6,143 bases of DNA from JAVBMO01 sp031552355. Lineage in GTDB: Bacteria; Bacteroidota; Bacteroidia; Bacteroidales; P3. Positions within the stretch are counted from its first letter, which is position 1, and the number at the start of each line of letters is the position of its first letter. The notes under the pieces are model-generated. The model was not told the DNA's origin, ran no database searches, and saw only the letters and a list, made by a program, of their open reading frames with translations. Shown here in pieces: positions 5,876 through 6,143 of the stretch. The position numbers were made by a program, and so were the translations under genes. The stretch covers positions 1 through 6,143 of the forward strand of contig JAVBMO010000175.1 of NCBI GenBank assembly GCA_031552355.1, given 5' to 3'.

Positions 5876-5907
5876 CAATTCACAGATGTACGTTCTTTGA
5901 TGAATTG
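5876..5907 (+). promoter_or_regulatory. Leader stem-loop displaying a boxA-like sequence
   Basis: CAATTCA (5876-5882) and TGAATTG (5901-5907) can form a 7-bp stem. The loop contains GTTCTTTGA (5892-5900), which resembles boxA antitermination motifs of rRNA leaders. It lies between the promoter and the tRNA. Function is inference. Confidence 0.4.
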
Positions 5908-5934
5908 AAGAGTTTAGTTCACAAAAATGAAAAT

Positions 5935-6009
5935 GCCCCGTTCGTCTAGTTGGCCCAGGACGCCAGATTTTCATTCTGGAAACCAGGGGTTCGAATCCCC
6001 TACGGGGTA
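5935..6009 (+). tRNA. tRNA-Glu (UUC)
   Basis: A complete 75-nt cloverleaf with a 7-bp acceptor stem (5935-5941 with 6002-6008), D arm 5944-5961, anticodon stem CCAGA/TCTGG (5963-5967 and 5975-5979), a five-base variable loop, and T arm AGGGG-TTCGAAT-CCCCT. The loop TTTTCAT places anticodon TTC at 5970-5972, which reads GAA and GAG. The discriminator base is A6009 and no CCA is encoded, so CCA must be added by nucleotidyltransferase. The first acceptor pair is G1-U72, a wobble instead of the usual G-C. It is transcribed from the promoter at 5839-5869 ahead of rpsT. Confidence 0.97.
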
Positions 6010-6028
6010 CTAAAAATTTATTTTAGTA
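6008..6028 (+). other. AT-rich inverted repeat between tRNA and rpsT
   Basis: TACTAAAA (6008-6015) is exactly complementary to TTTTAGTA (6021-6028), with a 5-nt loop. The left arm takes in the last two bases of the tRNA and the right arm ends two bases before the rpsT ATG. It has no T-tract after it, so it is not a normal terminator. It may influence tRNA 3' processing or rpsT initiation. Confidence 0.4.
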
Positions 6029-6030
6029 TT

Positions 6031-6143
6031 ATGGCAAATCATAAATCGGCAAAAAAAAGAATTCGTGCAAACGATAAAAAAAGGTTAGCAAACAGATACT
6101 ATGCTAAAACCATGAGAAATGCATTGAAAGGATTCAGAGCTTT
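6031..6143 (+). CDS. rpsT: 30S ribosomal protein S20, N-terminal part
   Basis: The first 37 residues begin MANHKSAKKRIRANDKKR and continue with RYYAKTMRNALKGFRA, the basic N-terminal helix of S20, which binds 16S rRNA early in 30S assembly. The family is about 85 residues, so more than half the gene lies beyond the window. The ATG at 6031 is the standard start; the 21-nt spacer after the tRNA is AT-rich and has no Shine-Dalgarno. The gene appears co-transcribed with tRNA-Glu, and after tRNA 3' processing its mRNA would have only a short leader. Confidence 0.96.
   Translation, partial: MANHKSAKKRIRANDKKRLANRYYAKTMRNALKGFRA

Overview
The window looks like a chromosomal segment of an anaerobic or facultatively anaerobic member of Bacteroidota, probably Bacteroidales or a relative. 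Four things point there. Three promoters carry the Bacteroidota -7 consensus TAnnTTTG, one of them with a TTTG -33 box at 19-nt spacing. Most starts have AT-rich leaders without Shine-Dalgarno sequences. There is an outer-membrane beta-barrel resembling the PorV/PorQ type, and a clostridial-type 2[4Fe-4S] ferredoxin. The genus cannot be fixed from sequence reading alone.

Layout. Positions 1-318 hold the 3' end of an IS4-family transposase with a perfect YREK signature; its reading frame is broken by a -1 shift exactly at or next to a T TTA AAA heptamer. Positions 327-534 form a 208-bp segment bounded by a 20-bp inverted repeat (19/20 matches) that contains two further short hairpins. It is either the 3' non-coding end of the IS or a separate MITE-like unit. 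Positions 535-637 are intergenic, with an 11-bp tandem repeat and a hairpin.

On the minus strand, a PorV/PorQ-like outer-membrane protein gene (4656 to 3832) is followed 11 nt later by a large AddA/RecB-type helicase-nuclease gene (3820 to 638). The stop codon of the first overlaps the ribosome binding site of the second, so the two are probably co-transcribed and translationally coupled. On the plus strand, diverging from the 222-bp regulatory region 4657-4878, lie a 55-residue ferredoxin with its own promoter and a strong terminator, then a 224-residue protein of unknown function. These are followed by a consensus promoter that drives tRNA-Glu(UUC) and, 21 nt behind it, rpsT (ribosomal protein S20, cut by the window end).

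Functionally the window is mostly housekeeping: double-strand break repair (AddA), envelope, low-potential electron transfer, and translation (tRNA plus S20). No defence system, CRISPR array or prophage is visible. The points worth a second look are the IS frameshift at a slippery heptamer, the inverted-repeat-bounded segment with its small palindromes, the dyad upstream of the porin-like promoter, the tRNA-Glu/rpsT arrangement with a boxA-like leader and a G1-U72 pair, and the unknown 224-residue protein.
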